A model generated the notes under the pieces. The model worked only from the letters and a program-made list of their open reading frames with translations. It ran no database searches and was not told where the DNA came from. 64,000 nucleotides of DNA. Origin: Mesorhizobium escarrei. Lineage in GTDB: Bacteria > Pseudomonadota > Alphaproteobacteria > Rhizobiales > Rhizobiaceae. The translations under genes were made by a program, and so were the position numbers. This document shows positions 43,517 through 53,273 of the stretch, one piece after another. The stretch covers positions 114,450-178,449 of the forward strand of contig NZ_CAKXZT010000136.1 in NCBI RefSeq assembly GCF_935825525.1. Direction: 5' to 3'. The number at the start of each line of letters is the position of its first letter. Position 1 is the stretch's first letter.

Positions 43517-44557
43517 TTGACAATCAGTACAGAACCCCTGAAGTCCGTTTCGGACATCGAGCGGACAACGCTTATGACACTCCTCCCCGGCCGTATCGCC
43601 GCCCTGTTCGGCGGCAGGCGCTGGCGCAGCCTGGCACCGCTGGCGGTGCTGATCGCACTATGCGTGCTGATCACAATCGCCAATCCCAATTTCATCGAGT
43701 TGCGCAACCTGGTGCGCGTCGCCAATTCCGCGGCCGTGCCGCTGACGCTGGCAATGGGGCTGACCTTCATCATCCTGATGGGCAGCATCGACCTTTCGGT
43801 CGAAGGCACGCTGTCGGTGGCGGCGATGGTGGTGGTGCTGCTCGCCGCCAACGACAGCAACGGCAATGATTATGGCTGGCTGGCCGTGTTGGCGGCTATT
43901 GCGGCCGGCACCGCCATGGGGCTTGTCAGCGGCCTCGTGCAGACCGTGCTGCGGATTCCTTCCTTCATGGCGACGCTCGGCATGTGGTTTATCGGCCTTG
44001 GGCTCTCGGTTTACATGCTCGGCGGCTCGGCGATCCGGCTCAACGACGCCTCGATCCGCGAGCTGGCGCTCACCCGGCTGCTCGGCCTGCCGCTGGCGGT
44101 CTGGGTCGCCGCCGGGGCATTCCTGGTCGCCGCCATCATCCAGTACTACACCAGGCTCGGCCGCCATATCCTGGCGATCGGCGGCGACGAGGACGTGGCC
44201 AAGCTCTCCGGCGTCAATGTCGCGCGAGTGCGCGTCACCGCCTTCGCGCTGGCCGGCTTCTTCTTTGGCATAGCCGGCGTTCTTGCCGCCGCCCAGCTCG
44301 GTCAGTCGCACGCCGTCATCGGCGACGGCAGGCTGTTCGCCGCGGTCACCGCCGTCGTGGTCGGCGGCACGGCGCTGACCGGCGGCGAAGGCGGTGTCGT
44401 CAACACGCTGATCGGTGTGCTGATCGTCACCGTGCTCGCCAACGGCATGATCCTGCTCGGCATTTCGCCCTACATCCAGCAAACGGTCCAGGGCCTGATG
44501 ATCATCGCGGCGGTGGCGCTGTCGCTCGACCGCATGCGCCTGAAGATAGTCAAGTGA
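43517..44557 (+). CDS. sugar ABC transporter permease (CUT2)
   Basis: 346 residues if the TTG at 43517 is used (AGGAAG ahead); an ATG at 43574 would give 327. About nine or ten helices, with the RbsC-type signature GLTFIILMGSIDLSVEGTLS and GGTALTGGEGGVVNTLIGV. It forms the membrane channel with the second permease at 46070 and the ATPase between them. Confidence 0.88.
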   Translation: MTISTEPLKSVSDIERTTLMTLLPGRIAALFGGRRWRSLAPLAVLIALCVLITIANPNFIELRNLVRVANSAAVPLTLAMGLTFIILMGSIDLSVEGTLSVAAMVVVLLAANDSNGNDYGWLAVLAAIAAGTAMGLVSGLVQTVLRIPSFMATLGMWFIGLGLSVYMLGGSAIRLNDASIRELALTRLLGLPLAVWVAAGAFLVAAIIQYYTRLGRHILAIGGDEDVAKLSGVNVARVRVTAFALAGFFFGIAGVLAAAQLGQSHAVIGDGRLFAAVTAVVVGGTALTGGEGGVVNTLIGVLIVTVLANGMILLGISPYIQQTVQGLMIIAAVALSLDRMRLKIVK

Positions 44558-44562
44558 ACGTC

Positions 44563-46065
44563 ATGCTAAAGGCATCCGGCATCATCAAGAATTTTCCCGG
44601 CGTGCATGCCTTGCGCGACGTCAGCATCGAGGTCCGGCCGAACGAAGTGGTAGGGCTGATCGGCGAGAACGGCGCCGGAAAGTCGACACTGATGCGGGTG
44701 CTGGCCGGCAGCTACCGGCCGGATGGCGGCAGCCTGACGCTGGACGGCGAGCAGTTGCGCATGCGCAGCCCGCGCGACGCGGCACGGCACGGCATCGGCA
44801 TGGTGTTCCAGGAACAGTCGCTGGTGCTCAATCTGACGGTCGCCGAAAATATCTATCTCGGCGAGGAAGACCGCTTTACCCGCTTCGGCATCGTCAACTG
44901 GCGCGCCATGAACGCGGCGGCGCGCCGCCAACTGGCCAAGATCGGTATCGACATCGATGTCACGGCGCGCACCTCCGAACTCACCTTCGCGGCGCGCCAG
45001 ATGGTCGAGCTGGCCAAGGCGCTAACTCTGGAGGAGATGGTCGAGCGGCCGCTGCTCATCCTGCTCGATGAGCCGACCTCGGTGCTCAACGCCGCCGATA
45101 TCGAGGTGCTGTTCGCGCGCGTGCGATCGCTCAAATCGCGCGCCAGCTTCGTCTTCGTCTCGCACCGTCTCGACGAGGTCTTGGCGATCTCCGACCGCGT
45201 CTACACGATGAAGGACGGTGCGGTCGTTGCCGAACATCGCGCGGCAGATGTCACCGCGCCGGAGCTGCACGAGATCATGGTCGGGCGCGGACTGCAGGCG
45301 GAGTATTACCGCGAGGTCCGCCAGCAGGCGCCGCGCGAGACGGTCATGGTCGAGGCAAAAGGATTGGGTGCGAACGGCGCCTATCATGGCGTCGATCTCA
45401 AGATCAGGGCTGGCGAGATCGTCGGCATTGCCGGTGTCGTCGGCTCCGGGCGCGAGGAAGTGACGCGCACGATCGGCGGCTTCCTTCAGCATGATGCGGG
45501 TGAAATGAAAATCGACGGCGACACGGTGCGTTTCGGCTCGCCGGAACCCGCAGTGCGCAAGGGCATCGGCTATGTGCCGCGCGAGCGGCGGCTCGAAGGG
45601 CTGGTGATGTTCCTGTCGATTGCGGAAAACATTTCGCTGGCCGACCTGTCGAGCGTCATGCGCCATGGTGCGATTGACTATGGCAAGGAGCGCCGTCTCG
45701 CCGCCGACTGGATCAAGCGGCTGCGCATCAAGGCGCCGGGCCCTGACGCCGCCTGCCGCAAGCTCAGCGGCGGCAACCAGCAGAAGGTGGTGCTGGCGCG
45801 CTGGATGACGGCGGGTTCGCGCATTCTCGTGCTCGACCATCCGACGCGCGGTCTCGATGTCGGCGCCAAGGAGGAGGTCTACGAACTGGTGCGCGACCTC
45901 TCCGCGCAAGGCGTCGCGATCCTTTTGATTTCCGACACACTGGAGGAAACCATCGGCCTGTCGCACCAGGTGCTGGTGATGCGCGACGGCGAGATCACCG
46001 CGCGCTTCGATGCCAGCCCGGGCAACAAGCCGAACCAGGTCGATCTTTTGCGGGCCATGGTGTGA
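44563..46065 (+). CDS. sugar ABC transporter ATP-binding protein, tandem ATPase (CUT2)
   Basis: 500 residues from the ATG at 44563; a GTG at 44554 overlapping the permease stop is also possible. Two ATPase halves: the first with GENGAGKST and LLDEPTS, the second with a degenerate Walker A (GVVGSGREE), the signature LSGGNQQKV and LDHPTRGLDVG. This tandem, second-half-degenerate layout is standard for RbsA/XylG-type proteins. Confidence 0.9.
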   Translation: MLKASGIIKNFPGVHALRDVSIEVRPNEVVGLIGENGAGKSTLMRVLAGSYRPDGGSLTLDGEQLRMRSPRDAARHGIGMVFQEQSLVLNLTVAENIYLGEEDRFTRFGIVNWRAMNAAARRQLAKIGIDIDVTARTSELTFAARQMVELAKALTLEEMVERPLLILLDEPTSVLNAADIEVLFARVRSLKSRASFVFVSHRLDEVLAISDRVYTMKDGAVVAEHRAADVTAPELHEIMVGRGLQAEYYREVRQQAPRETVMVEAKGLGANGAYHGVDLKIRAGEIVGIAGVVGSGREEVTRTIGGFLQHDAGEMKIDGDTVRFGSPEPAVRKGIGYVPRERRLEGLVMFLSIAENISLADLSSVMRHGAIDYGKERRLAADWIKRLRIKAPGPDAACRKLSGGNQQKVVLARWMTAGSRILVLDHPTRGLDVGAKEEVYELVRDLSAQGVAILLISDTLEETIGLSHQVLVMRDGEITARFDASPGNKPNQVDLLRAMV

Positions 46066-46069
46066 GCCG

Positions 46070-47038
46070 ATGAATGAAGCTTTTTCCATCAAGCGCATCT
46101 TCGAAGGCAAGTGGACGCAAGGCGCCATTCCGCTGGTCCTGCTTGTTACCCTGCTGTTGATCATCGAGATCGCCGCGCCCGGCTTTCTCACCGGCGAGAC
46201 CGTGGCTCTGCTGTTCGCCAACACCGCCGTGCTTTTCATCCTGGCGACGGGCGTTACCTTCGCCATCCTGCTCGGCGGCATCGACCTGTCGATCCAGGCG
46301 GTCGCCTCGCTGGCGAGTGTGATCCTGGCGCAATTGCTGCCCTCGCTCGGCCTCGCCGCCTTTCCGGTGGCGATCCTGTCCGGGCTCGCCTTCGGCGCGT
46401 TGAGCGGCATCGTCCATGTCAAGCTGCGCGTGCCGTCCTTCGTGGCGACGCTGGCCACCGGCGGCGTCGTCACCGGCATCGCGCTGTGGGTCTCCGACGG
46501 GCGCGCCATCACCATCGAGGAAGGCGGCCGCGAAAACACCGCCTGGATCAATGCAACGATCGCCGGCCTGCCGGTGGTGGTGCTGATTTCGGCGGTCATC
46601 GGCATCGCCGCCTTTCTGGCGCTGCGCTACACGCGCTTTGGCCGCCAGGCGATCGCCGTCGGCGCCGGCGAACCCGCAGCCTGGGCGGCGGGAATCAATG
46701 TCGACCGCACCAAGATCATCGCTTTTGCGGCGTCCGGCATGCTGGCCGCGGTCGCCGGCGTCGTGCTGGCGGCACGCCTGTCGAGCGGCTCGCCGGTTCT
46801 AGCCAATCAGCTGCTGCTGCCGGCCATCGCCGCCGTCATCGTCGGAGGCACGGCCATCACCGGCGGGCTGGGCGGCGTCGCGCGCACGGCGGTCGGCGCG
46901 CTGATCATCTCGATCGTGCGCATCGGCATGACCTTCGTCGGCGTCAACATCTTCCTGGAAAACATGGTGTTCGGCGCGGTGCTCATCGCCGCCGTTGCCA
47001 TCACCATCGACCGCAGCAAGATGGCGGTCATCAAGTGA
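46070..47038 (+). CDS. sugar ABC transporter permease (CUT2), second
   Basis: 322 residues from the ATG at 46070, four bases after the ATPase stop. Signature GVTFAILLGGIDLSIQAVAS and GGTAITGGLGGVARTAVGAL. It forms a heterodimeric channel with the first permease. The transcript ends at the hairpin at 47080-47114. Confidence 0.9.
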   Translation: MNEAFSIKRIFEGKWTQGAIPLVLLVTLLLIIEIAAPGFLTGETVALLFANTAVLFILATGVTFAILLGGIDLSIQAVASLASVILAQLLPSLGLAAFPVAILSGLAFGALSGIVHVKLRVPSFVATLATGGVVTGIALWVSDGRAITIEEGGRENTAWINATIAGLPVVVLISAVIGIAAFLALRYTRFGRQAIAVGAGEPAAWAAGINVDRTKIIAFAASGMLAAVAGVVLAARLSSGSPVLANQLLLPAIAAVIVGGTAITGGLGGVARTAVGALIISIVRIGMTFVGVNIFLENMVFGAVLIAAVAITIDRSKMAVIK

Positions 47039-47079
47039 CAGAGCTTTCCGCACCGCCTCCCAAGCAAGCGCGGACAGGA

Positions 47080-47114
47080 CGGGACCGCATCGGCACCAAG
47101 CCGATGCGGTCCCG
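47080..47114. terminator. 15-bp perfect hairpin between convergent genes
   Basis: CGGGACCGCATCGGC and its exact complement around the loop ACCAA. It lies between the permease (plus) and glyoxalase (minus) stops, without a U-tract, and likely serves both directions. Confidence 0.7.
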
Positions 47115-47124
47115 CCTGAAGTCC

Positions 47125-47535
47125 CTACATCGTGTCGAGGCCAATCAGTTCGATCTTGTAGCCGTCCGGGTCCTCGACGAAAGCGATATGGGTGGTTCCA
47201 TGCTGCATCGGCCCGGGCTTGCGCGGGACCTTGGCGCCGCGCTTTTCCAGTTCGGCGCAGACGGCGTAGATGTCGTTGACGCCGAGCGCCAGATGACCGA
47301 AACCGGTGCCGATCTCATAGAGCTCTTCCCTGCCCCAGTTCAGCGTCAGTTCGACGACGGCCTCCTTGTCTTCCGGACCGTAGCCGACAAAGGCATTGGT
47401 GAACTTGCCGCCGGGATAGTCGTCGCGGCGCAGCAAGGTCATGCCGAGAACCTCGGTGTAGAAGGCAATCGACCTGTCGAGGTCGAGAACCCTGATCATG
47501 GTGTGCATATAGCGAAAGCCCCGGGCGTCGCTCAT
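47125..47535 (-). CDS. gloA: lactoylglutathione lyase (glyoxalase I)
   Basis: 136 residues with the glyoxalase I pattern: YMHTMIRVLDLDRSIAFYTE, ELTLNWG with a metal Glu, FGHLALGVNDI and KIELIGLDTM. It converts the glutathione hemithioacetal of methylglyoxal or a related aldehyde. In this sugar cluster it may remove reactive aldehydes from aldose catabolism. Confidence 0.85.
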   Translation of the reverse strand: MSDARGFRYMHTMIRVLDLDRSIAFYTEVLGMTLLRRDDYPGGKFTNAFVGYGPEDKEAVVELTLNWGREELYEIGTGFGHLALGVNDIYAVCAELEKRGAKVPRKPGPMQHGTTHIAFVEDPDGYKIELIGLDTM

Positions 47536-47630
47536 TGGGAAAGTCCTCCGAATTCAGTGATTTGCTGGTCTGACCATCCCCATCAAACGGTTGGCGGGGA
47601 TATGGCTTCGCTTGATGTTCTAAATCAGGG

Positions 47631-47641
47631 TTGTATGATAA
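47631..47641. promoter_or_regulatory. candidate GntR operator upstream of the FAD-linked oxidase
   Basis: TTGTATGATAA (one mismatch from a 4-3-4 palindrome), 55 bases ahead of the oxidase start and 95 bases ahead of the gloA start on the other strand. Confidence 0.35.
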
Positions 47642-47696
47642 CACGACAAGAACGGTGGTTGTCCAGTCGTTTTCCCCTGGTGTTCAGAGTCAATTC

Positions 47697-49139
47697 ATGA
47701 ATGTCGTGCCGCCCACTTCCGCATCGCTGATATCAGCCCTTGCCGGCGTGCTGCCGAATGGCGGATTGCTGACCGAGGAGGAAGACCTGGCGCGCTACAG
47801 CCGCGACTGGTCGGGCGACCATTTCGGCCGCCCGCTGGCGGTAGCGCGTCCGGCTTCGGTCGAGGAGATGTCGGCGCTGATGCGGCGCTGCCACGAGGAG
47901 CGCATTCCGGTCGTGCCGCAAGGCGGCCTGACCGGTCTCGTCGGCGCGGCGGTGGCAGCCGACAGCGGTGAAGTGGTGATCTCGCTGGAACGCTTGAACA
48001 GGATCCGCTCCGTCAGCCCGATCGATTTCGCCATGGTGGTCGAGGCCGGCTGCGTCCTCGAAGACGCCAAGCGCGCTGCGGAAGAAAACGACTGCCTGCT
48101 GCCGATCACGTTCGGGGCTCAGGGAAGCTGCCGCATCGGCGGCAACGTCGCCACCAATGCGGGCGGCTTCAATGTGCTGCGCTACGGCATGACGCGCGAC
48201 CTCGTGCTTGGGCTGGAGGTGGTGCTCGCTGACGGGCGGGTGTGGAACGGACTAAAGGTGCTGCGCAAGGACAATCGCGGCTATGACCTCAAGCAGGTCT
48301 TCATCGGCAGCGAAGGCACGCTCGGCATCGTCACCGCGGCGGCGCTGAAGCTCTATCCCAAGCCGACCAAGATCGAAACCGCGCTGATCGGGCTGCGCTC
48401 GGTAGAGGACGCCATGGCGCTCTACGCTCGGGCGCGGCGCGACTGCAGCGACCTGCTGACCGCCTTCGAGTTGATCCTGCGCGGCGGTATCGAGATCACG
48501 CTGCAGGCCCGGCCGGACTTCGCCGATCCGCTCGCTAGGCCATACCCGGTCTACGTCCTGGTCGAGGTCTCCGCCGGCGGGCTGATCGACCTGTCCGCCA
48601 TGCTGCTGGATTTTCTGGCCGGCGCCAACGACCTCGTCGAGGATGGCGTGGTGGCATCAACGCGGGCGCAGGGCGAGCGGCTATGGCTCTACCGTGAGAT
48701 CATGGTCGAGCGCCAGGGACGCGGCGGCCGCTATTTGCGCACCGATGTCTCGGTGCCGATCTCCAAGCTCGCCGATTTTGTCACTGATGCGCTGCTTGAG
48801 CTGGAGCGAACTCGCCCCAATGCGCTCGCCGTCACCTATGGCCATGTCGGCGACGGCAACATCCACCTCAACGTCGTGCCGCCCGAAGGCATGGCCCCCG
48901 AAGAGGTCGAGCATCTGTTCGAGGAGGCGGAAGCGTTGATTTTCGCGGTCGTCGATCGCTATGGCGGCTCGATCAGCGCCGAGCACGGCATCGGCCGGGT
49001 CAAGCAGAAGGCATTTCTCGAACGCATCGATCCCGTGGCGCTCGACCTTGCGGCCGGCATCAAGGACGCGCTCGACCCGCGCCACATCTTGAGCAATGGC
49101 CGCATTCTGGCGCCGAAATCCTCGCTGGACTATAGGTGA
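47697..49139 (+). CDS. FAD-linked oxidase (GlcD/D-lactate dehydrogenase-like)
   Basis: 480 residues from the ATG at 47697. The PCMH-type FAD domain shows PVVPQGGLTGLVGAAVA, GGNVATNAGGFNVLRYG and GSEGTLGIVTAAALKLYP; the C-terminal domain has YGHVGDGNIHLNV and SAEHGIGRVK. These enzymes oxidise 2-hydroxy acids such as lactate or glycolate. In a pathway ending in a diketo-acid hydrolase it could oxidise the released lactate or a hydroxyacid intermediate. Confidence 0.88.
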   Translation: MNVVPPTSASLISALAGVLPNGGLLTEEEDLARYSRDWSGDHFGRPLAVARPASVEEMSALMRRCHEERIPVVPQGGLTGLVGAAVAADSGEVVISLERLNRIRSVSPIDFAMVVEAGCVLEDAKRAAEENDCLLPITFGAQGSCRIGGNVATNAGGFNVLRYGMTRDLVLGLEVVLADGRVWNGLKVLRKDNRGYDLKQVFIGSEGTLGIVTAAALKLYPKPTKIETALIGLRSVEDAMALYARARRDCSDLLTAFELILRGGIEITLQARPDFADPLARPYPVYVLVEVSAGGLIDLSAMLLDFLAGANDLVEDGVVASTRAQGERLWLYREIMVERQGRGGRYLRTDVSVPISKLADFVTDALLELERTRPNALAVTYGHVGDGNIHLNVVPPEGMAPEEVEHLFEEAEALIFAVVDRYGGSISAEHGIGRVKQKAFLERIDPVALDLAAGIKDALDPRHILSNGRILAPKSSLDYR

Positions 49140-49142
49140 GCG

Positions 49143-49946
49143 ATGACGCTGAAGCTCGACAAGGTCAATCGTGGTCCGCATCTCTCCACTCTGGTCGCGA
49201 GTTCGATCTCGCGGGAGATCGCGCAGGGGCGGCTGAAGCCCGGCGACCAGCTGCCGACCGAGCAGGCGCTGGCGACCACTTTCGGGGTTAGCCGCAACGT
49301 CGTGCGCGAGGCGATCGCGCGGCTGCGCTCGGAAGGCCGCATCTGGTCGCAGCAGGGGCGCGGCGCCTTCGTCACCGATGCCAACAACCCGACCGTGCTG
49401 ACGATCGACTACGAGGCGCTGCAGCGGGCCGATTCCTTCCGCAGCCTGTTCGAGTTGCGCGGCATCCTCGAAGTGCAGGCCGCCGCACTTGCCGCGAGGC
49501 GCCGCAGCGATGCCGATCTCGCCGCGATGGGCGAGGCGTTGGCCGGCATGCGGGCCGCACCCTATGGCAGCGTCGCCTGGCTGCGCAGCGACCTCGAGTT
49601 CCACCGCAGCGTCGCGGCGGCGACGCGCAACACCTATATGGGCCAGTTCCTGGTTTTCGTGTCTGAGCGCGTGCGCGAAAGCATTCTGGCGGCGGGCAAC
49701 CAGCAGAAATCGGACGACATGGCGCGCATCACGTTGGGCGAGCACGAACGCATCCTGGCCGCCATCCGCGCGAGCGACGCCGAGGCGGCGCAAATGGCCA
49801 TGCGCGACCATCTGGCCGGTGCTGCGCTGCGCGTTGGACTGCACGAGAGTGATGCGGTTGCGGAGCCAGCTCCGGTGCCGGAGGCAGCCTCTCCGGTACG
49901 GCATTCAAGGCTGCGGAAGGCTATCCGCAAGCAGGCCGCCGGATAG
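49143..49946 (+). CDS. GntR-family regulator (FadR subfamily), first
   Basis: 267 residues, three bases after the oxidase stop. The N-terminal winged helix reads GRLKPGDQLPTEQALATTFG and VSRNVVREAIARLRSEG; the all-helical FCD domain follows, with metal-type His residues (FHRS, EHERIL). It is a good candidate to bind the TTGT-N3-ACAA sites in this region. Confidence 0.88.
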   Translation: MTLKLDKVNRGPHLSTLVASSISREIAQGRLKPGDQLPTEQALATTFGVSRNVVREAIARLRSEGRIWSQQGRGAFVTDANNPTVLTIDYEALQRADSFRSLFELRGILEVQAAALAARRRSDADLAAMGEALAGMRAAPYGSVAWLRSDLEFHRSVAAATRNTYMGQFLVFVSERVRESILAAGNQQKSDDMARITLGEHERILAAIRASDAEAAQMAMRDHLAGAALRVGLHESDAVAEPAPVPEAASPVRHSRLRKAIRKQAAG

Positions 49947-50029
49947 CGATTTCGCTCCGCCTTTATCTGTAATACGCGCTCAACCGGGCTAATCGCATAT
50001 AGCAGCGCCGGGGAGCGCCATACGCGATT

Positions 50030-50956
50030 TCACATCTTCAGCGGCTCGACCAGCGAGACGCCGTTCAGGCCGGCGACGATATCCGACAATGCCGGCACGA
50101 ACTTCTCGCCATGGCCGGTCGCGACCGCGGTGGCGAAGCCGTTGCGCACCGCGGCGCCGATCGGATTGGCGACACCGCCCGCCTGAGCGAAGGACGCGAG
50201 ATAGGTCATGTCCTTCAACGCGTTGACGATCGCAAAACGCTGCGCGTTCTCGTTGCGGTTCAGCACGAAATCGAAAAACGCCTGGTAGAAGCCGCAATCC
50301 ATGCGGCTGCCCGAGATGACGCTGTTGAACACCTGCGGCGTCAGCCCGGCCTTCGCGCCAAGCGTCAGCGCCTCCGAATAGATGGCTGAATAGCCCATCG
50401 AGACGAAATTGTTGAGCAGCTTCATGGTGTGGCCGCTGCCGGTCGGCCCGGTATGCACGATGCGCGCGGCGAAGGCTTCGAGTACCGACCGCGCCCGGGC
50501 GACAGCGTCGGCCGGACCGCCGACCATGACATCGAGCTTGCCTTCGGCCGCTTCCTTCGGCGTCCGCGCCAGCGGCGCGTCGATCAGCGTCACACCTTGG
50601 GAAGCGAGCTCGGCCGCAAGTGCCGTGGTCGAAGACGGATTGGAGGTCGAGCAGTCGATGATGAGCAGCGGCTTGCTGGCTGCGGCTCGTCCGTCCGCAG
50701 CGGCGGCAAGACCATCCCGCCCCTTCACCAGCGCTTCCACCTCGCGCGAACCGGTAACGCACAGGATGACGATGTCGCAGGCGGCAGCGAGCGCGCGGGG
50801 GCTGTCTGCCTCCGTGGCGCCAGCCGCGACCAGCCGGTCGGCGGCATCGCGGCTATGATGCACCCAGACTGTCAGCGGCCAGCCCTTTTCGAGCAGATTG
50901 GCGGACATCCCAGCGCCCATGCTGCCCAATCCGATGAAGCCAATGCATTCCTTCAT
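50030..50956 (-). CDS. beta-hydroxyacid dehydrogenase (HIBADH family, tartronate-semialdehyde reductase-like)
   Basis: 308 residues from the ATG at 50956 (GGAGGG ahead). NAD site FIGLGSMGAGMSANLLEKGW, substrate loop IDAPLARTPKEAAEGKL (in place of DAPVSGG), and the catalytic Lys in GSGHTMKLLNNF. It reduces or oxidises a short 2- or 3-hydroxyacid. The altered substrate loop hints at an unusual substrate. It is divergent from the second GntR gene. Confidence 0.85.
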   Translation of the reverse strand: MKECIGFIGLGSMGAGMSANLLEKGWPLTVWVHHSRDAADRLVAAGATEADSPRALAAACDIVILCVTGSREVEALVKGRDGLAAAADGRAAASKPLLIIDCSTSNPSSTTALAAELASQGVTLIDAPLARTPKEAAEGKLDVMVGGPADAVARARSVLEAFAARIVHTGPTGSGHTMKLLNNFVSMGYSAIYSEALTLGAKAGLTPQVFNSVISGSRMDCGFYQAFFDFVLNRNENAQRFAIVNALKDMTYLASFAQAGGVANPIGAAVRNGFATAVATGHGEKFVPALSDIVAGLNGVSLVEPLKM

Positions 50957-51064
50957 GCAACCCTCCAATCACGATCCTGCGCCTGCAGGTCCGCATTTCG
51001 TCACCTTGCGGCGAGCATGCGTCGATGCAATCCTTCGCCAGAGAATCGGAGATTGCATCCCCCG

Positions 51065-51811
51065 ATGGCGGATCACGAGACGATGCTTTTCGACGCCATA
51101 CCGCAAGCGCCCAATCTGAGGACCGGGCTGATCAACACGCTGATCGCGCAGATCGAATCCGGCGATCTGGCGCCGGGCCAGCGGCTGCCGACCGAGCAGG
51201 AGATCGTCGCGGCGACCGGCGTCAGCCGCACGGTGGTGCGCGAGGCGTTTGCCGCGCTGCGCGCCAGGGGCCTGATCACCACGCGCCAGGGCCTCGGCGC
51301 CTTCGTCGCCAAGGACCCGCTGCCGAGGACCTTTTCCATCCTGCCCGACGATCTCGAATCGATCGACGAGGTGCTGCGCGTGCTGGAACTGCGCATGGGC
51401 ATCGAGGTGGAAGCGACCGGTCTTGCCGCCGAACGGCGCAGCGACACCGCGCTCGAGCAGATGGGTTCGCGCCTCAATGCGCTGGAAGCTGCGATTCGCG
51501 CCGGCGGGTCCGGCTCGGAGGAGGATTTCGGTTTCCACCGCGCCATTCTCGCCGCAACGCAAAATCCCAATTTCACGCGGCTGTTCGACACGTTTGGCAG
51601 TGCGATGATCCCGCGCCAATGGACACGCCTCGACCGGATGACCGATGCCGAGCGGGAAAAATACCTGGCCCGCATGCAGCATGAGCACCGTGCCATTCTC
51701 GCCGCGATCGAGGCCAGGGACGTCAATGCCGCGCGCCGTGCCATGCGTAGCCATCTGACCAAGAGCTATGCCCGCTTCGAGAAGCTGCGCGACAAGGCCG
51801 GACACGAATGA
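51065..51811 (+). CDS. GntR-family regulator (FadR subfamily), second
   Basis: 248 residues from the ATG at 51065. Winged helix: LAPGQRLPTEQEIVAATGVS, RTVVREAFAALRARG; FCD domain with FGFHRAILAATQNPNF and MQHEHRAILAAIEARD. About as long as the first GntR but clearly divergent. It stands between the dehydrogenase and the LIV transporter and could control either. Confidence 0.88.
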   Translation: MADHETMLFDAIPQAPNLRTGLINTLIAQIESGDLAPGQRLPTEQEIVAATGVSRTVVREAFAALRARGLITTRQGLGAFVAKDPLPRTFSILPDDLESIDEVLRVLELRMGIEVEATGLAAERRSDTALEQMGSRLNALEAAIRAGGSGSEEDFGFHRAILAATQNPNFTRLFDTFGSAMIPRQWTRLDRMTDAEREKYLARMQHEHRAILAAIEARDVNAARRAMRSHLTKSYARFEKLRDKAGHE

Positions 51812-51819
51812 ACACCGGC

Positions 51820-52551
51820 TCATGTCGTGGCTTCCGCGACGCCGCCGAGATAGAGATCCCGCATCAACGACATGTCGCGCAGTTCGGCGATCGGCCCGGA
51901 GACGACGATGCGGCCGTTCTGCATGAGATAGCCGCGCGAAGCGACGGCCAGCGCAAGGCCGGCATTCTGCTCGACCAGCAGGACCGAGGCACCGAAACGC
52001 TCGCCGATGCCGAGAATGATCGCCTTGATCTCCTTGACCAGCAGCGGCGACAGGCCGAGCGATGGTTCGTCGAGCAGAAGCACGCGCGGCCTGGTCATCA
52101 ACCCGCGCGCGATGGCCAGCATCTGCTGCTGCCCACCGCTCAGCGAACCGCCCTTGTCGCGCCGCTTGGTGGCGAGGATCGGGAAGAATGCCAGCATGGT
52201 GGCGAAATCAGCCTCGACGGCGTCATCGTCGTTGCGCGAATAGGCGCCGAGACGGAGATTTTCCTCGACCGTCATGTCGACGAATATCTTCCTGCCCTCC
52301 GGCACCAGCACGACGCCGCGCCTGGCCATGACATCGGCGGAAAGCCCTGTCACGTCCGTGCCATCCAAACTGACGCTTCCAGCACGCGGCCTGACCAGCC
52401 CGGCGATCGCCTTGAGCAGCGTCGACTTGCCGGCGCCGTTCGGGCCGAGGATGGTGACGATCTCGCTCTTGGCCAGGGTCAGCGAGACGTTGCGGTTGAC
52501 GATCGTCGGACCATAGCCGGTGACGATCTCGGAAACGGCGAGCAGGCTCAC
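51820..52551 (-). CDS. livF: branched-chain amino acid-type ABC transporter ATPase LivF
   Basis: 243 residues: GPNGAGKSTLLKAIAG (Walker A), LSGGQQQMLAIARGLM (signature) and VLLLDEPSLGLSP (Walker B). The closing residues and length fit LivF. Overlaps livG by four bases; last gene of the minus-strand HAAT operon. Confidence 0.9.
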   Translation of the reverse strand: MSLLAVSEIVTGYGPTIVNRNVSLTLAKSEIVTILGPNGAGKSTLLKAIAGLVRPRAGSVSLDGTDVTGLSADVMARRGVVLVPEGRKIFVDMTVEENLRLGAYSRNDDDAVEADFATMLAFFPILATKRRDKGGSLSGGQQQMLAIARGLMTRPRVLLLDEPSLGLSPLLVKEIKAIILGIGERFGASVLLVEQNAGLALAVASRGYLMQNGRIVVSGPIAELRDMSLMRDLYLGGVAEATT

Positions 52552-53273
52552 AAATCGCCTCCCAGATAGACTTCCAGGACCTTGGGATCGGCGAGCACCG
52601 CGCCGGTCGGGCCATCAGCGATCTTGGAGCCGAAGTCGAGCACGGCGAGGCGCCGGCACAGCATCTGCATCAGCTTCATGTCGTGGTCGATGACACACAC
52701 GGTGATGCCATGGCCGGGAAGCTGGCGGACGAGCCCGACGAGAGCGGCGGTCTCCCGATCGTTGAGGCCGGCGGCGGGTTCGTCGAGCAGCAGCAGCGCT
52801 GGCTGCGTGGCGAGCGCCAGCGCAAGGCCGAGCAGGCGCAAGCTGCCGAACGGCAACACCCCTGCCCTCTCATCGGCAAGCGCAGCAAGGCCGACGAAGT
52901 CGAGCAGTGCCTGCGGCGTCGACCAGGGTTGGCCGGCGCCTGCGTTCACCCGCACATGCTCGCCCGCGATCTGCACGTTCTCCAGCACGCATAGCCCGGC
53001 GAAAGCCATCGCCTGCTGAAACGTGTAGCCGATGCCTGCCCGCGATATGGCATGCGGCGCCAGACCGGTGATGTCGTGCCCGCGAAACGACACGCTGCCG
53101 CCACTGGGCTTGTGGACGCCGGTGACGACGTTGAACAAGGTCGTCTTGCCCGAACCGTTTGGGCCGACGACACCGAGGATTTCACCTTCCTCGATAGCGA
53201 GGTCGACGCCCGACAGCGCCGTGACGCCCCCGAACTGCTTGCTCAGCCCGCGAATTTCGAGGATCGGGCTCAT
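52548..53273 (-). CDS. livG: branched-chain amino acid-type ABC transporter ATPase LivG
   Basis: 241 residues from the ATG at 53273. GPNGSGKTTLFNVVTG, then a signature loop that departs from LSGGQ (LPFGSLRLLGLALALATQPA), then LLLDEPAAGLND. LivG proteins often have LSYGxQR here; the FGSLR form is a variant. Overlaps livM by four bases. Confidence 0.9.
   Translation of the reverse strand: MSPILEIRGLSKQFGGVTALSGVDLAIEEGEILGVVGPNGSGKTTLFNVVTGVHKPSGGSVSFRGHDITGLAPHAISRAGIGYTFQQAMAFAGLCVLENVQIAGEHVRVNAGAGQPWSTPQALLDFVGLAALADERAGVLPFGSLRLLGLALALATQPALLLLDEPAAGLNDRETAALVGLVRQLPGHGITVCVIDHDMKLMQMLCRRLAVLDFGSKIADGPTGAVLADPKVLEVYLGGDL

Noticed and set aside
43984..44562. In-frame N-terminal extension of the sugar transporter ATPase
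   Set aside because: It overlaps the permease gene and encodes Arg/Gly-rich shadow sequence. ATPase homology begins at about 44563.
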